A stretch of DNA of 64,000 nt from Aptenodytes patagonicus (taxonomy: Eukaryota; Chordata; Aves; Sphenisciformes; Spheniscidae): NCBI RefSeq assembly GCF_965638725.1, contig NC_134956.1, positions 22,751,047-22,815,046 on the forward strand, read 5' to 3'. A model generated the notes under the pieces. It saw only the letters and a program-made list of their open reading frames with translations. It did not search any database and had not been told where the DNA came from. Position numbers and translations under genes: made by a program. This document shows, one piece after another, positions 24,271 through 35,554 of the stretch (its first letter is position 1; each line of letters begins with the position of its first letter).

Positions 24271-27200
24271 GTATCAGCATATGTGCCTTGTCAGCATTTC
24301 ACAGGGGCTGACAGCTAAAAATGAACACAATCCCAAGTGTTAAGCACGCAAACCATGGAGCATGGTATATCCACATGATCAAAGGAATGAAACTGCCACC
24401 TTGCAGGGGATAGACTCTTCTCCTTTCCTTGCAGGAAAATGTATCTTGTCATAGCTACATTTGATATAAGTACCACCAACCACATTTCATTTTGCTCCCT
24501 TTGCTTTTGCCAGCCCTCTTTGAAAAAGCTACCGTTTCAAACACTATCACGTGTGGATGTTCAGAGCAGCAGTCACAGACTTAGAGCATCTCTCCACGGA
24601 GAGAGGCGCGTCAGGTTGAGGTATACTGGCTTTCAGTAGAGTCCCATTTACTCCAAGAACAGAAATAACCATATTTTTAGCTGCCACTATATATAAAATA
24701 GCTACTTACTGGAATTTACTTTCCAGTTTTTATTTCAATAAAGCTCGCTAAAGAAGCAGTCTCAGTGCTCACCTCAAGGCTAATTCTACAGTGTTAGTTA
24801 TTGGGTGTAAGAGAAACTATTTTGTTTGTTTCTAATTTAAATGAACGACTATTTTTAATGCTTAAAACCAGCATGTTCTTATGCTTCCTACAGATTGTTT
24901 CATGAAGTACTGGGAGAAAAAAAAATCTGTGTGTAATCATTCATGTATAAGCTAATATAAACAACATGGAAATACAGAACTGCAGCTTTCCAAAATGTTC
25001 TTACTGAAGAGAAATGCGCCCTCCCAGCCCAATCACACTACTTCCCTGGGGCACTAGAGCAATTGCTTGTATGGAAAACATAATATTTTCAGATGGTAAT
25101 GAGCAGAGAAAGCATCTTTAACCCATCAGTTCTCCCTGAGCCTCCAATAAATAACCCAGGGACTGGAAGCACTCCAATTGATCACAGTTGGAGTACTGCT
25201 ATACAGTAACTATTTTTCAAAATGGTGTATGAATGCTGAGTTCATTAAAATGACACATAATCTACAATGCAGTGTGTTTCTTAATGTCCACGTCCACTCA
25301 TTATCTATATTCATATTTTGTATGTGTCTACTACTCTGCTAGCCAAAATGTGCGTGAGGCTAAGTGAAACTCTGGAGTTTGCTAACGGATTATTCCTGGG
25401 GAGTCAGGGTTTGCTTTTACGTATGTTGGGTTACTGAAAGACATTTTGGTCAGACATTTTGGTTCTTCCAAAATGTATGTGTCTCACAAACAATCAGGTG
25501 ATTATTATTCACACCGTACATTTATGCCTACACCATGCCTCCAAAACTATTACCTATTGCATTACCACTCATGAGAAGTCTGTTCTTTTGGATTTTCTCA
25601 CTTGAATACCATACAGACCTCTGCTTCACAAGATTATGTTGTTCTGGAGGGCATTATGTGGACTGAACACAAGTTTACAATGTCACCTGATCTCTGACCA
25701 CCTCTGCCACACCTATACTGCTTTACCTGATAAAAACTAATTAAAAGAACTGTTAGAACATGACACGAATTTCCAATATGCTTTTGTACAAATTACTGGC
25801 ATCAGGCTTTCTTTCCTGCTTCAAAAAACATCGTATAGCTCATTTACCTGAGACTATTAAATACACTAATAACTTTTTTCTCTATTTAAAAGTAAAAATT
25901 TATCAGCTTCAAGTCCCTGAAAATAAAAGCCAGCTTCTCACTTTCATGCCAGCAATAACCCCAGTACAACTCTGCCAAGAACGCAACTCTGAACTGCACA
26001 GATGTGTGTGCATGTGCTTTTATGCATGCGCGCACATCCGCATTCCCGTCTGTTAACGTTACCCACCATGTTCCCTGCAGCTCTCCCACCGACCACCTAC
26101 AACCAAAACCAGCAGCTAAGAAGCAGTTTCAAGTAGATTAAGCTCTTGTAATATGACCCAGGTACCTCGGTGAGAAAGACAGGAGAACCCACCAAAGGGC
26201 ATTCCACTGGCATAGAAGAGAGACGGAGGGACAGCTTGTGCTTCCCCAGCTGCAGTGAAAGCTTTATCAGGCACAACTACGAGACTCTGGGAAAGAAGCT
26301 TTGTTAGTTCCACTGCTAAGAGCTCACTTCTTTTTTTAAAAAAAGCAATCACTTCAGTACGTTATTAAAAAAAAAAAAATCTTTAAAAAGCCTCACGTTT
26401 TACAATTGCTTAGGATCCACATGTACCAACTCAAGTAATGTCAGTACGTTGGTTTCAGGACTGCTCTGGCATTTAGCACAACTAAAAAAGCTGGCTCTCT
26501 CTTGGGTTCATTAAAGTTGGTTTGGCTACCTATAGGTTTTTTTACTTTGTCCTCAAAAAATAAGGATTCTGATTCTTCCTGGGCACATTCTTTACCCTAT
26601 ACTTTTGAAAAGATCCTAAAGATCAACTTTTCAAAGGTACTTTTGCTGTCTAAAGCATGCACGTATTAGACACAGATCTAAGATTTTCTGAGCAGCAGTT
26701 TACTCATTTGTAACTGGATATAAAATGTTAACTGTAATGCAGATTAGTTTTCAATTATTATCCCTGTTTTTCTTACCAGTTTATCTTTTCCTGCCTTGTT
26801 TTCAAAAATGATATTTTTCTTTTTCTTGCTACCAGACTAAGATTGAAAATACAGCTTTTGGAAGAGGTAATTCCATAGCTGTGTAAGACCACACCACCTT
26901 GCAGTCTGTGATACCCTGTGTGTTTCATGTGAGAAATTACTGAAAAGAGAATCAAAATAAGTGTATTCAAGTAAAGATGTTAACTAGAAATCTACAAGAG
27001 GATTACGCTCCTCACAAAAATGGATATAGTAAGTTCTCAGGACAAAATAAAAACCTTGATTATATTATGTTTTGGTTATATATGGTAAAAAGTAATAAGC
27101 AGAAGGTAAAGGATATATTCCCTTCGCAAAGGGTATACTCCTTCTTAAAGGACAGTAGAGATCCAAACCATAGAAAACAGCCTCTAAAAGGTAATGATTT

Positions 27201-28069
27201 TCTTACGTAGAGCTGACATGTCCCACTATCTCACAGGCAACTGGTCAGAAGCAGATTCCAGATGCATTTCCCAATGTAAGGCAAAGCTGAATTTGAAAAG
27301 CAGGACCTTTGCAGTCTTCAAACAAAGCACAACAAGACAAAAACGAATCACAACAGATATCCCAGGAGGTTACCTGTGGAGTCCCAGAAGTTCTGTGAAG
27401 AGCCTGCTCCGTTTGTTCAAACGTCCTCTGGGTCATCTCCCTGTGGGTTCCTTTTATAACTGCTGTCTTTCAAGTACAAATGTGATAGGTATTCAGAAAT
27501 GATGGCAGATGCTAAGTTAGACAAGCATGCATTGAAAAAGGGAACTACAGATTTAACCACAGGGTCGAAGGCTCCACGCAAGCACACAGCTTAGCCCAGA
27601 AATGGTTTTACTTTATTTATTGAGGGTTATTTATACACCATACTCCGATAATTCTCTAATAACTTTGCAAGAGCAGGAATGTTTAATGACTGACTGCAAA
27701 GAAATAACCTATAGCCAGCTACCTACAGACCACTGCTGATACCCCAAGTTGTTCTCCCCCTAGAAAATCAAATCCAAACGTTGCTGGAAAACTGTGCAGG
27801 TTTTGTCCAATGGTTTTATACCATCGTCTGCAATGCCCCTGCCATACAGCCATGTGGACATCAGTGGTATTTTGAGAAGTTACCTGTACCAGAGCAAAAC
27901 CCGCTTCCTAACCTCGTGCTGAGAGCTTTGAGCTGTGATCCATAGGGTTGGATAACACAGGCTCACAGGCAGGACCAGCAGCAGAAACCAACCCAAGGGC
28001 CTAGAGAAGACCCTGCAGAAAGTGGGGCTATATGTAATGGAGTTATAGGAAGGACAAGAAGGCAGCCAA
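24271..28069. other. IL5RA upstream region, no recognised feature
   Basis: This is AT-rich intergenic DNA between the head-to-head genes IL5RA and TRNT1. It should hold the IL5RA promoter and any noncoding first exon, but I cannot place them from sequence alone. No coding exon, RNA gene or repeat is evident apart from short A or T runs. Confidence 0.45.
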
Positions 28070-28874
28070 TGACTTACATTCATTAACATGGACTGCAAGT
28101 ACAGAGTACACAAACATGCAGGTGACACAAGCTGGGAGAGGCGAGTGCTTTGGAGGCTAAGACTAGAATTAAGAAAGTTCTTGACAAATTGGTGGAAATT
28201 GGGTGCAGTCCAATATGGACAAGCTCTCAACTGCATTTAGGCATTATCAACTGTAAATTACTAGCTATAAATAATCAACTGATTAGGTATCTGTTCCACA
28301 GACGAGGATCTGGGGTTTTGGAGGGTCATAAACTGAAGAGGAATAAACAATGTGATGCACTTGTGAAAAAGGCACCCCAGGCCAGCTAAAAGCGAGTGTC
28401 CTCTGCAAGACGCATGAAGTAATCCTTCCGTTCTGCACAGCGCTGATAAAGCCTCCACTCACACGCACTGTGTCCAGCTGAGACACTGCGCTTAAGAAAG
28501 CCATGGAGCAGACGAAGAGAAGCCAGTACACAGCAAAGGATACTACCAGAGCCTAAAAAGTACCAGTGAGGAAACAAGTTAAGGGAAGACTTGTGCAGAA
28601 ATGTAACACATTAAGGCTTTCACATGCTCTCCAAGTCTGTTGGGCTGGGACTAGAAGATAACGACAAGTAAAATTCAGGTTAGATATCAGGGAAAGCTTT
28701 CAGTGTTAGGGATAGGGAGGCAGTGGAGCAGGCGCCCGAGGACTGAAAGAAGCTCTGTCACTGGGCACCTGGCATCAACCAGGAATGACAGTCGTAATCA
28801 AATCCTGCCATCAGGCACGGAGATAAATTAGGTGACCTCCTAAGGTCTGGCCAGCCCATAAGTCTCTGAATAAA
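28070..28874 (+). mobile_element. Old, degraded CR1 LINE fragment
   Basis: The plus strand follows the end of a CR1 reverse-transcriptase ORF in a heavily mutated form. Landmarks are GCAGGTGACAC-AAGCTGGGAG near 28120 (the ADDTKLG region), CTTGACAAATTGG near 28180, GAGGATCTGGGG near 28305, CAATGTGATGCACTTG near 28349 and GACGCATGAAGTAATCCTTC near 28409. The CR1 3' UTR-like stretch follows from about 28670 and ends with GACCTCCTAAGGTCTGG. Many indels and stops show it is much older than the CR1 copies at 33550 and 51402. Confidence 0.8.
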
Positions 28875-29929
28875 CAGCTAATTACTGGGCAGAGAGCTCT
28901 GACATGTACAGCAAAATGTTTCTGTAGAAAAGAGGTAATTTCTAAAGGTGAAGCAGGATTTTAATACGAAACAGTAGTCACAAAAAAAGGGTAAGAAAAG
29001 GTTATGTTCTTACACAGGCCTGACTACATTACTGGAGATCTGAGATTTTTTTTGGAATAGGTCATTCCAAAAAAACCCCTTTAGTGCTCATAAGCATTCT
29101 CCTGTCTGCTGATTTGTTAGGTGCTTAAAAGGCTGGATAGATCTGTGTAACGTTTCTTCCCAGTTCCCAAGAAACCTGTAGCACTCTTTTTGCTGAGACA
29201 GAGATTTATTCGGGCTTCAAAGGGAACCACACTCCCAATTAACTCGCATTTGGGTGAGCTCCTCCTTCAGGCTCCACTCCTTCCAACCCTTCTGAGATGC
29301 CTCCTCGCAGGAGCGGTACAGGGAGGAGCGCCGAGAGCCGCAGCTCTCCTGAGCCCTGGGGACGTGCAGGTGGCCAAACACAGTGAAATTTCAGTAATCT
29401 CAGCAGTGGAATTACACTCGTGAGGAGGGAAGGACTGACCCCCCCGAACTGTACCAAATCCCCAGGACTCCCACATTATCTCGTGTTGTCCATACATCTC
29501 CACACAGTAAAGAAATCTTAAATCAATCCAGGCTGACAAACATAAACCTAGTATTTAAACTATACCGAGCCGCTTCTCACAGTTCGGCAGCTATGAGCTG
29601 GTGGACACGGTTCAGCAGTGGCTTAACACTGGCGCTGGGGTGTTTCAGTGACTACAGAAGCGATTTCGCAAGTGGTGTGTTTGGGGTAATTAGCCCATTT
29701 CTTTTGTGACGGTTGTGTCATTATTGAAGTATTTTTTTCCCCTTTGTAATCTTCTTTTTCTCTCAGCTGAAATCAGGGCACGGTAAACCTTTCATGTTTT
29801 GTACTGTTTCTTTTGTGACTCCCTTCTTCCGTGCTGCATTCCTTGGCAGGACAAACGCCCGCCTGCTTTCCCACAGCGGAAGGCACCTCCGGGCTGGCCT
29901 CTGAGGGCTTCACCTGCGGCTCCTCAGCG
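28875..29929. other. TRNT1 upstream flank
   Basis: Intergenic DNA between the old CR1 copy and the TRNT1 CpG island. I see nothing assignable. Confidence 0.45.
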
Positions 29930-30282
29930 CTCAACCGTGCAAAGCCCCTCCTGTCCCGGGACACGCAGCACCCGCGTCCCCCCGTCCCAGCTCGGCCGGG
30001 GCCTGCCCGGCAGACTGACCCCGCCTCGGGCCCCGGCCCTCCCCTCAGCGGGGCCCGGGCCGCGCCTCCCGCCGGCGGAAGGGGCGGGCCGGGCCGTGTC
30101 GCGCCGCTGAGCTCATCGCGCCGCGCCGGGGCGAGGCCGGGCGGCAGGAACCGGCTCCTCGGGCCTAGCGCCGTCGCCTCAGCGCGCCGGGAGCCCCGCG
30201 GGTGGGTGCGTGTGGCGGGGCGGCCTGGGGACCCTGTGCCTGCGGGAGGAGGGGGTCTCTCCGTGCGGCGGTTGGGGCGCGC

Positions 30283-30320
30283 CGGGGGGGAGAGGGAGGA
30301 GGCCGGGGCCGGGGTCGGGG
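30283..30320 (+). other. G-quadruplex-prone G-runs near the TRNT1 start
   Basis: At least four runs of three or more G, with short loops, lie within about 38 bases on the plus strand, just upstream of the first coding exon. Confidence 0.55.
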
Positions 30321-30330
30321 TCCATGCGGC

Positions 30331-30365
30331 TCGGCCCGGCCCGGCCCGGCCCGGCCCGGCCCGGC
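30331..30365. repeat. (CGGCC)n pentanucleotide repeat
   Basis: About seven tandem CGGCC units end roughly 30 bp before the TRNT1 start codon. A second tract of the same unit lies at 30549-30577, just after the exon donor. Confidence 0.9.
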
Positions 30366-30394
30366 TGACGCGTCGTGTCGCTGTTTCTTCCCAG

Positions 30395-30542
30395 ATGTGG
30401 GCTGAGGTGTTGCTTCTGCCCTGCAGGGCCGGGCTGCGGCTGCTCCCGCCGCTCCGGCTGCGGCACCGAGCGCCGGGCGCTATGAAGCTGCAGTCCCCCC
30501 AGTTCCAGGCGCTCTTCACGCCGGGGCTCCGCAGCGTGGCAG
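30395..30542 (+). CDS. TRNT1: TRNT1 coding exon 1 (presequence)
   Basis: The acceptor TTCCCAG ends at 30394, directly before the ATG, so this exon carries no 5' UTR if the acceptor is used. It encodes [19 protein letters not shown] onwards and a second Met at 30482, ending in phase 1 at GTGAGT. Confidence 0.9.
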
Positions 30543-33500
30543 GTGAGTACGGCCCGGCCCGGCCCGGCCCGGCCCGGGGGCGTCAGGGCCTGGGCCTCCG
30601 CGGAGCTGAGCCGCGGCTCCGAAAGTGTCCCCGCTTGCTGTGGCGTGAGGAGGACCAAAAACGCCGGCCTGGAGAGCCAGGGCGGCGAACGCAGGCTTTG
30701 CACCTTGCGTCCTGTCCCCGCTGTAGGCGCAGCCCCTGATCCCCTTACGAGGGAGAAGGCCAGGGGCTTTTGTGGCCCGGTCGCGGGTGCTAAAGGGCAG
30801 CCTGGGTAGCTGTTGTGTTCTGGGAGGTGCGTGCTGCTCTTCACGTCTAGCCACTGTAACTTTAAAATGAGTCAAAGGACATGGCGGAGCTCGGTTTTCA
30901 TCAGCCGTCGTGGGGTGTTGTTCCTGAAGAAATTTGGATTCACGGTTCGCTGTGCTCTGCCATAAGTAAAGTAAGCGTTTTTCTCTTGTCAGCTACTAAC
31001 TGCTAAAAATGTTCCACAGCCCAGAGTCCCCCAGTATCAATTAGCAACCTGTTAATATATCAGAAATGACTGGGAAAATACATGTGGGTGCTCAGCTGTG
31101 TACCTAATCTGTGCATTTTCCATGAAGCTGTGAGGTACGTACGTACTTGCTGCTTACTGCATATTTGAGTATGTATTCCCACATCTATGATCTTAATTTG
31201 TGAAAAGGTAGGTTATGGCTGACAGCGTGCTATGTTCTTGTTTGAGAGAGTGCTTTATGGTTTTTCTTCCCAGAATTGTTTGAGAAGAAGAACTACGAGC
31301 TGAGAATAGCAGGAGGTGCTGTGAGGGATTTACTAAGTGGAATGACACCGCAAGATATAGATTTTGCCACTACAGCTACACCAGCAGAGATGAAGGAAAT
31401 GTTCACATCTGCTGGTGTTCGTCTGATCAATAACAAAGGAGAAAAACATGGAACCATTACTGCCAGGGTTGGTTTATGTTTTGACTTGGATCTTTTCTAA
31501 CTGTATCTGTGAATGTGCAGCATATCCAAGAGAAAACTGGTAGCATGCTCCTTCTTTGTTAAAGCATTGCACTAAGTTTAAATGAGACCCTGCTTTAAAG
31601 TATGGAGTGATTTTTTGATTACTTTGTTTGTAGAATTCAATTAATTACTGTATTTTAATGCACCTTACCTCTGCATAACCCGTTCATGCTGCTGTGTCGT
31701 CACTAGAAAAGATAATGTAGGCCACCCACATGTTCAGATAAAGTGGGGAAGCTGATCCCAGTGTTTCCTGCTCCTGATTTCCCAAGTCTTGCTTCCTCTG
31801 CCTTGCTCGTTCCTCTGCTTCTTATTCCATCTTCTGCAGGAAGATTTCTGCAGGCTATCTAGAAGATGAATAATGCAAAGATCATTTTCAGGTGTTGGTA
31901 TTTCTTGATTGTCTGCTCTGTAGAAAAACATGGTACATGTTGGTTTGCATGTATCCAGCTTGAGCACTAACTGTATACAAACATGAGGCTGAAAAAATAT
32001 ACAACTTTTACATTTATATTCGTGATTGTGTTGAAGTAACAATGTCTGTGGGATTTTCAGCTCCATGAACAGAATTTTGAAATTACTACTCTTAGAATAG
32101 ATGTTGTCACCGATGGACGACATGCGGAGGTTGAATTCACCACTGACTGGGAAAAAGATGCTGAAAGGAGGGATCTGACTGTCAATTCCATGTTTTTAGG
32201 TAAGTTCTTTCAAAAGCAAATATTTAGCTGAAACACCGCTTTTCAAATTAAGCCAGTAAATTCTCTCAGTCTGTTTCAATTTTGTTTGTTTGTACTGCTA
32301 TCAGCTGAAAGGTCTATACAAATATGTGAGATGATCTGACAAACCAGGTCAAACCACACAACTTGTCTTTTGTATTTTCAAATGAGAGTGTTTAATTGTG
32401 CCAGACGTGTTTGTAAATTCATATTCTTCTATTTCTTTTTCTTCTTTTTCTAGGTTTGGATGGGATGCTGTATGATTTTTTTAATGGATATGAAGACTTG
32501 AAAAACAAGAAAATTAGATTTGTAGGAAAGGCAACTGAGAGAATACAAGAAGATTATTTACGAATCCTGAGATATTTCAGGTACTAGGTTTTGCCTTTCC
32601 TAGATAAAGAAATGAAGTAAGCATTTTAGAAGGTTTCAGAAACATGCAAAAAGAGATCAGTGATGTAAAAAGAGTGGTAACTGTCATATTGTTAAGTTTC
32701 CTCTGGTATCATAAATTAGAATATTTAACATTGTCATGACATTGATTCTCTGAATAGCAGTAATAAGTGGAATAATTGTTCTCAATCTAACATACAGAGG
32801 TTTTATTTTGGCAGGTTTTATGGAAGAATCGCAGAAAAACCTGGTGATCATGAACCTAGTACGCTGCAAGCAATTAAAGAAAATGCTAAAGGTTTGGCTG
32901 CAATATCAGGAGAAAGGATTTGGGTGGAACTGAAAAAAATTCTTCTTGGAAACCATGTAAATCATTTGGTTCGACTTACGTATGAGCTGGATATTGCCCA
33001 ATACATAGGTAAAGTGAAATGAAGGTTGATTTCCTACTCCTGTATCATATACAAATGCAGCATGGCAAAGTGAGATAAAACTTTTTACCCAGAAATAAAT
33101 TAGTTCGTTCCCCGCCCCGTGTTAACATCCACATTTCTTACTAACACTCTTTCTTGCACTTTTTTGTGTGTATCCCTTTAGGACTACCACTGGATGGAAG
33201 TTTAGAGGAATTTGACAGAGTCACTAAAAATATTCAAAATCTGTGTCCAAAACCAATGACTGTTCTGACATCATTGTTCAAGGTGAAGGATGATGTCACA
33301 AACCTTGATCTGAGGCTGAAAATCTCAAAAGAAGAAAAAAACCTTGGCCTTTTTTTAGTGAAGCACCGGCAAGAGTTAACGAAAGCTGTGGGTCCAGAAC
33401 CACTTAGACCATATCAGGACTTCATAATGGACGTAAGTGTATTTCATGTTGCTTTATTTGGTTCTTCACAGTAAACTGAATTTCCAGTTTGACGCAGTAG

Positions 33501-35554
33501 CAGAGATGACAATGCCTAGTGGAAAAAAAGGGTCTTAAAGAGTCAAGTAAGCGCCGTTTCGAATACTGTGTTCAGTTTTGGGCCCCTCACTACAAGAAGG
33601 ACGTTGAGGTGCTGGAGCGTGTCCAGAGAAGGGCAACGAGGCTGGTGAGGGGTCTGGAGAACAAGTCTGATGAGGAGCGGCTGAGGGAACTGGGGTTGTT
33701 CAGCCTGGAGAAAAGGAGGCTGAGGGGAGACCTCATCGCTCTCTACAACTACCTGAAAGGAGGTTGTAGCGAGGTGGGGGTCGGTCTCTTCTCCCAAGTA
33801 ACAAGCGATAGGACGAGAGGAAACGGCCTCAAGTTGCGCCAGGGGAGGTTTAGATTGGATGTAAGGAAAAATGTCTTGACTGAAAGAGTGGTGAAACATT
33901 GGAAGAGGCTGCCCAGGGAAGTGGTGGAGTCCCCATCCCTGGAGGTATTTAAAAGACGAGTAGATGAGGCGCTGAGGGACATGGTTTAGTGGGCATGGTG
34001 GTGTTGGGTCGACGGTTGGACTCGATGATCTTAGAGGTCTTTTCCAACCTCAATGATTCTATGATTCATCAGCAGGCTTGTTTATTGGTCTTTAGGCAAA
34101 TTTTTGCCAAGGTTTTAAAGACCGTGATATTTTCATCAGAAAGATGGGATGTACTGACAAAAAGTAATAGCCAAATTTGGATTGCTCCCAGTGTAGTATC
34201 GTCGCAGTGACTGGAAGAATATCCTGGTATTACTGATACCAGTTCCAGTTAACTAAGGTGGGGGTGGTTGCTTGGTTTGTTTCTCCCCTTTGTTTTCCCT
34301 CTGGAGAGGGGACCAGAAACTAACAGGAGCTATTGCGAATGTCCTGGCATGTCTCTGCAACATAAAGCAGAAACTTTATATCTTTATAACAGATATAACT
34401 TTATATCTGTTACAAAACAGATATAAAAAGATTCTTTTCCATTAGTAGAGTTTAGTTTTGCAAGAGGATAAATAGCAGACATTTCTGCTTGGGTTCAAAA
34501 GCTTTTTTCTTTCCCATCCAAAATGCCGAGGCTTTAAATTAATTTCTTAGAAATTATTTCAAACAAACAAACAAAAAAACCCCACCACATTTTTAGCAGT
34601 TCTGAGCACCTTGTGTTCTGTAGCAACTTTTTGACCAGATTTAAAAGCCTACCTTTCAGTCAGGCTGAAGAATGTCATATTTAATCATCTGAAACAGAAG
34701 TTTCCTGTGAACATACCTGGGGACTGACAGTTTGCTGTACTGTCCCAGCTGATCTCCCTTTATGCACTAAAACATGAGACAGGATCCGGACCTCAAGAGA
34801 CTCCAGCTTTTTTATGTGAAATTCAACTCCTTGAATTGTGTATTGAAAGTTGGTGCAATTCCTGGAGCATCGGTACGTGTTCTTCGTGAGGAGTACTGTT
34901 CAGTAGGCAACCTGTGACGTTCTTCCACAGCAAAGCTCAAGTAATTTTGAGGTGAAGTTCTGCACTTCTATTGCAGAACCTGAGACTGAAGGTGAGAGAC
35001 AGCAGTTTCTGCCGTGAGGCCTGTCTCCCGCAGGACAGGTAATAGTTCCTCTCCAGTTGGAGGTTGAAGATAATGGTTACAGCTATTACCTGGGATTCAA
35101 GAAGTCTCCAAGGATCTCCCAGAGCCTCCAAGTTAGGACTGAGTTTTAAAAACTTGTGAGGCAGAAGAAATCCTCGCTTTCATAGTTCCAACTCATCCAG
35201 ATGTTGCTTAATAAGATGTCATGGGAATAACACAATATTGAGCACAGTTTGAGCTGTTTTCTACTGTGTCATAGTGAATCCTCTCTTCCCTTTTTTTTCT
35301 TTTAGTCTAGAGAAGCTAATACAAATTCCAAGATCTGTGAGCTTCTAAAATACCAAGGAGAAGAACATCTTTTAAGAGAAATGCAGCAATGGACTGTTCC
35401 ATCTTTTCCTGTTAGTGGCCATGATTTAAGAAAAATGGGTGTGTCTTCTGGAAAAGAAATTGGAACAGCGTTACAGCAGTTAAGGGATGAATGGAAGAAG
35501 AGTGGATACCACATGGATAAGGAAGAACTGTTAAGTTGCCTGAAGAAGTTGTAA
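30395..35554 (+). CDS. TRNT1: tRNA CCA-nucleotidyltransferase 1, complete coding gene
   Basis: This enzyme adds the 3' CCA to nuclear and mitochondrial tRNAs using CTP and ATP. Seven coding exons join phase-perfectly to give 433 residues (human, from memory, 434). Class II nucleotidyltransferase motifs are all present: the [11 protein letters not shown] loop at 62-72; catalytic metal-binding DID at 77-79; [10 protein letters not shown] at 150-159, where the RRD helps bind nucleotide; [15 protein letters not shown] at 193-207; and [10 protein letters not shown] from 235. The first 29 residues are rich in Leu and Arg with few acidic residues and look like a mitochondrial presequence. A second in-frame Met at 30 (30482), followed by KLQSPQFQ, could start a cytosolic form, as described for the human gene. 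The last intron contains a CR1 fragment. The gene lies head-to-head with IL5RA and tail-to-tail with CRBN. Confidence 0.97.
30549..30577. repeat. Second (CGGCC)n tract, in the first TRNT1 coding intron
   Basis: Tandem CGGCC units begin six bases after the donor GT at 30543. With the tract at 30331 they bracket the first coding exon. Confidence 0.9.
31274..31467 (+). CDS. TRNT1: TRNT1 coding exon 2 (catalytic DxD)
   Basis: It encodes [12 protein letters not shown] and [12 protein letters not shown], then [10 protein letters not shown]. This is the nucleotidyltransferase core with the metal-binding aspartates. It is 194 bp, phase 1 in and 0 out. Confidence 0.97.
32061..32199 (+). CDS. TRNT1: TRNT1 coding exon 3 (RRD motif)
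   Basis: It encodes [28 protein letters not shown] and [11 protein letters not shown]. It is 139 bp, phase 0 in and 1 out, with a GTAAGT donor. Confidence 0.97.
32454..32580 (+). CDS. TRNT1: TRNT1 coding exon 4
   Basis: It encodes [17 protein letters not shown] and [13 protein letters not shown]. It is 127 bp, phase 1 in and 2 out. Confidence 0.97.
32815..33008 (+). CDS. TRNT1: TRNT1 coding exon 5
   Basis: It encodes [13 protein letters not shown], then [19 protein letters not shown]. It is 194 bp, phase 2 in and 1 out. Confidence 0.97.
33182..33432 (+). CDS. TRNT1: TRNT1 coding exon 6
   Basis: It encodes [11 protein letters not shown], then [18 protein letters not shown] and RPYQDFIMD. 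The donor is GTAAGT at 33433. It is 251 bp, phase 1 in and 0 out. Confidence 0.96.
33553..34074 (+). mobile_element. 5'-truncated CR1 LINE in the last TRNT1 intron
   Basis: From about 33557 the plus strand reads as the end of a CR1 reverse-transcriptase ORF ([20 protein letters not shown] and [20 protein letters not shown]). Its 3' UTR follows, with TTGGACTCGATGATCTTAGA and the closing ATTCTATGATT. It shares its sequence and subfamily with the copy at 51402. It is in sense orientation to TRNT1, in the 33433-35305 intron, and away from the splice sites. Confidence 0.95.
35306..35554 (+). CDS. TRNT1: TRNT1 coding exon 7 and stop
   Basis: It encodes [32 protein letters not shown] and [20 protein letters not shown], ending LKKL and TAA at 35552-35554. 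Confidence 0.96.
   Translation, partial: SREANTNSKICELLKYQGEEHLLREMQQWTVPSFPVSGHDLRKMGVSSGKEIGTALQQLRDEWKKSGYHMDKEELLSCLKKL

Larger units (their letters stand above)
29930..30620 (+). promoter_or_regulatory. CpG island and presumed TRNT1 promoter
   Basis: This GC-rich stretch is dense in CpG, including GGGGCGGG Sp1-like boxes, and runs into the first coding exon of TRNT1. A housekeeping promoter with a noncoding first exon is expected. A weak donor-like GTGGGT near 30202 could end that exon. Exact start sites are not visible. Confidence 0.75.

Noticed and set aside
29773-30875. Long ORFs on both strands over the CpG island
   Set aside because: Stop-poor GC-rich DNA produces them. Only the part that coincides with TRNT1 coding exon 1 has support.
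33519-33989. 156-codon ORF within TRNT1
   Set aside because: It is the C-terminal part of a CR1 reverse transcriptase in an intron, with unrelated bases at its start.
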